5,724 nucleotides of DNA from Natronohydrobacter sp. (lineage in GTDB: Bacteria; Pseudomonadota; Alphaproteobacteria; Rhodobacterales; Rhodobacteraceae), in assembly GCA_007117255.1 (NCBI GenBank), contig SKGU01000362.1, positions 1 through 5,724 on the forward strand, in the 5' to 3' direction. Shown here piece after piece: positions 5,085 through 5,724 of the stretch (the first letter of the stretch is position 1; each line of letters begins with the position of its first letter). The translations under genes were made by a program, and so were the position numbers. The notes under the pieces were generated by a model. It ran no database searches and was not told where the DNA came from. It saw only the letters and a program-made list of their open reading frames with translations.

Positions 5085-5724
5085 CCAGGGAAGCGCCGGT
5101 CCATCTACTGATCGTCGATGATGACAGCCGCATACGGGCGCTGTTGCAGAAATATCTGATACGCAATGGCTATCTGGTCACAGCCGCGCGCGACGCTGCA
5201 CATGCGCGCCGATTGCTGCAAGGGCTGGCCTTTGATCTGGTGGTGTTGGACGTGATGATGCCGGGTGAAGACGGCTTCAGCCTGACGCGCCACATTCGGG
5301 CCGAGGGGTCGATGCCCGTGCTGCTGCTGACTGCAAAAGGCGAAGCCGAAGACCGCATTACAGGGCTGGAAGCTGGGGCGGATGACTATTTGCCCAAACC
5401 GTTCGAGCCGCGCGAGTTGTTGCTGCGTATCAATGCGATTCTGCGCCGCAACCCACAGCCCGGCCCCGCCGCAGTGTTGCCACAGATGCTGGTCATGGGA
5501 CCGTTGCGCTATGATCTGGAACGCGGCGAGTTGAAGCAAGGCGATCAGCTTGTGCGACTAACCCAGACCGAAGCCGCAATCATGCGGTTGTTCTGTCAGA
5601 ACCCTGGCGAAGTGATCACCCGCGAAGCACTGGTCGACCATCTGAGCCGCGACCGCGCTGGCCATGGTGGCATTGTCGGTCAGGAACGCGCAGTGGACGT
5701 GCAGATCACCCGCCTGCGCCGCAA
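5081..5724 (+). CDS. petR: OmpR-type response regulator, PetR-like (3' truncated by window end)
   Basis: The frame opens with the ATG overlapping the petP stop and stays open to the window edge: 214 codons plus two bases, no stop. Residues about 7-123 are a receiver domain with the acidic pocket Asp13-Asp14, phospho-acceptor Asp57 in VVLDVMMPGEDG, Thr84 in LLLTAKG and Lys106 in LPKPFEP. All residues needed for phosphorylation are present. After a Pro-rich linker (about 124-135), a winged-helix effector domain starts near 137 and reaches the recognition helix RAVDVQITRLRR (203-214). The C-terminal wing, probably some 20 residues, lies beyond the window. The loop before the recognition helix looks a few residues longer than in OmpR or PhoB. 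No sensor kinase gene is visible beside it. In R. capsulatus the homologue is essential and was studied for its link to bc1 gene expression. The target genes here are not shown by the sequence. Confidence 0.92.
   Translation, partial: MTREAPVHLLIVDDDSRIRALLQKYLIRNGYLVTAARDAAHARRLLQGLAFDLVVLDVMMPGEDGFSLTRHIRAEGSMPVLLLTAKGEAEDRITGLEAGADDYLPKPFEPRELLLRINAILRRNPQPGPAAVLPQMLVMGPLRYDLERGELKQGDQLVRLTQTEAAIMRLFCQNPGEVITREALVDHLSRDRAGHGGIVGQERAVDVQITRLRR

Noticed and set aside
5105..5539. Minus-strand 144-residue frame near the right edge
   Set aside because: It is opposite a response regulator frame that carries all receiver and winged-helix residues and simply runs off the window.

Overview
This 5.7 kb window looks like chromosomal DNA of an alphaproteobacterium, most likely a member of the Rhodobacterales. 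The main support is the pair at 4575-5724: a MarR-type gene overlapping by 4 bp the start of an OmpR-type response regulator gene. This closely resembles the petP-petR operon known from Rhodobacter capsulatus, where it lies next to the cytochrome bc1 genes. GC-rich composition and the style of the proteins agree. The lineage call rests on recognised proteins, not on a database search.

Layout, left to right. Positions 1-248 are the 3' end of a plus-strand N-formylglutamate amidohydrolase gene. After 88 bp comes 337-2892 (+), an 851-residue CPA1-type Na+/H+ antiporter with a long helical cytosolic region and a C-terminal cyclic-nucleotide-binding-like domain. It converges with, and overlaps by 25 bp, a minus-strand glutathione S-transferase family gene (2868-3485). 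Upstream of that gene, in the same direction, is a minus-strand branched-chain amino acid aminotransferase (ilvE, 3542-4411). The 56 bp between the two holds a perfect 14+14 bp palindrome. A 163 bp divergent region (4412-4574) separates ilvE from petP (4575-5084, +) and petR (5081 to the window end, +, truncated). The petR reading frame has no stop inside the window.

How the parts may work together. ilvE and the GST gene may be co-transcribed, and petP and petR almost certainly are, with translational coupling. The divergent region is rich in symmetry. A GTCCG/CGGAC palindrome sits about 50 bp upstream of ilvE, with another CGGAC next to the petP -35 box. A TGTCA/TGACA dyad exactly fills the 17 bp spacer of the predicted petP promoter. 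These are good candidates for operators of PetP, PetR or another regulator. The antiporter gene has a -10-like box placed so that transcription would begin at or near its ATG, which suggests a leaderless mRNA.

No tRNA, rRNA, CRISPR array, insertion sequence or phage gene was seen. I found no convincing new multi-gene system. The most interesting points are the degenerate nucleotide pocket of the antiporter, the regulatory symmetry at 4453-4561, and the palindromic repeat at 3509-3537.
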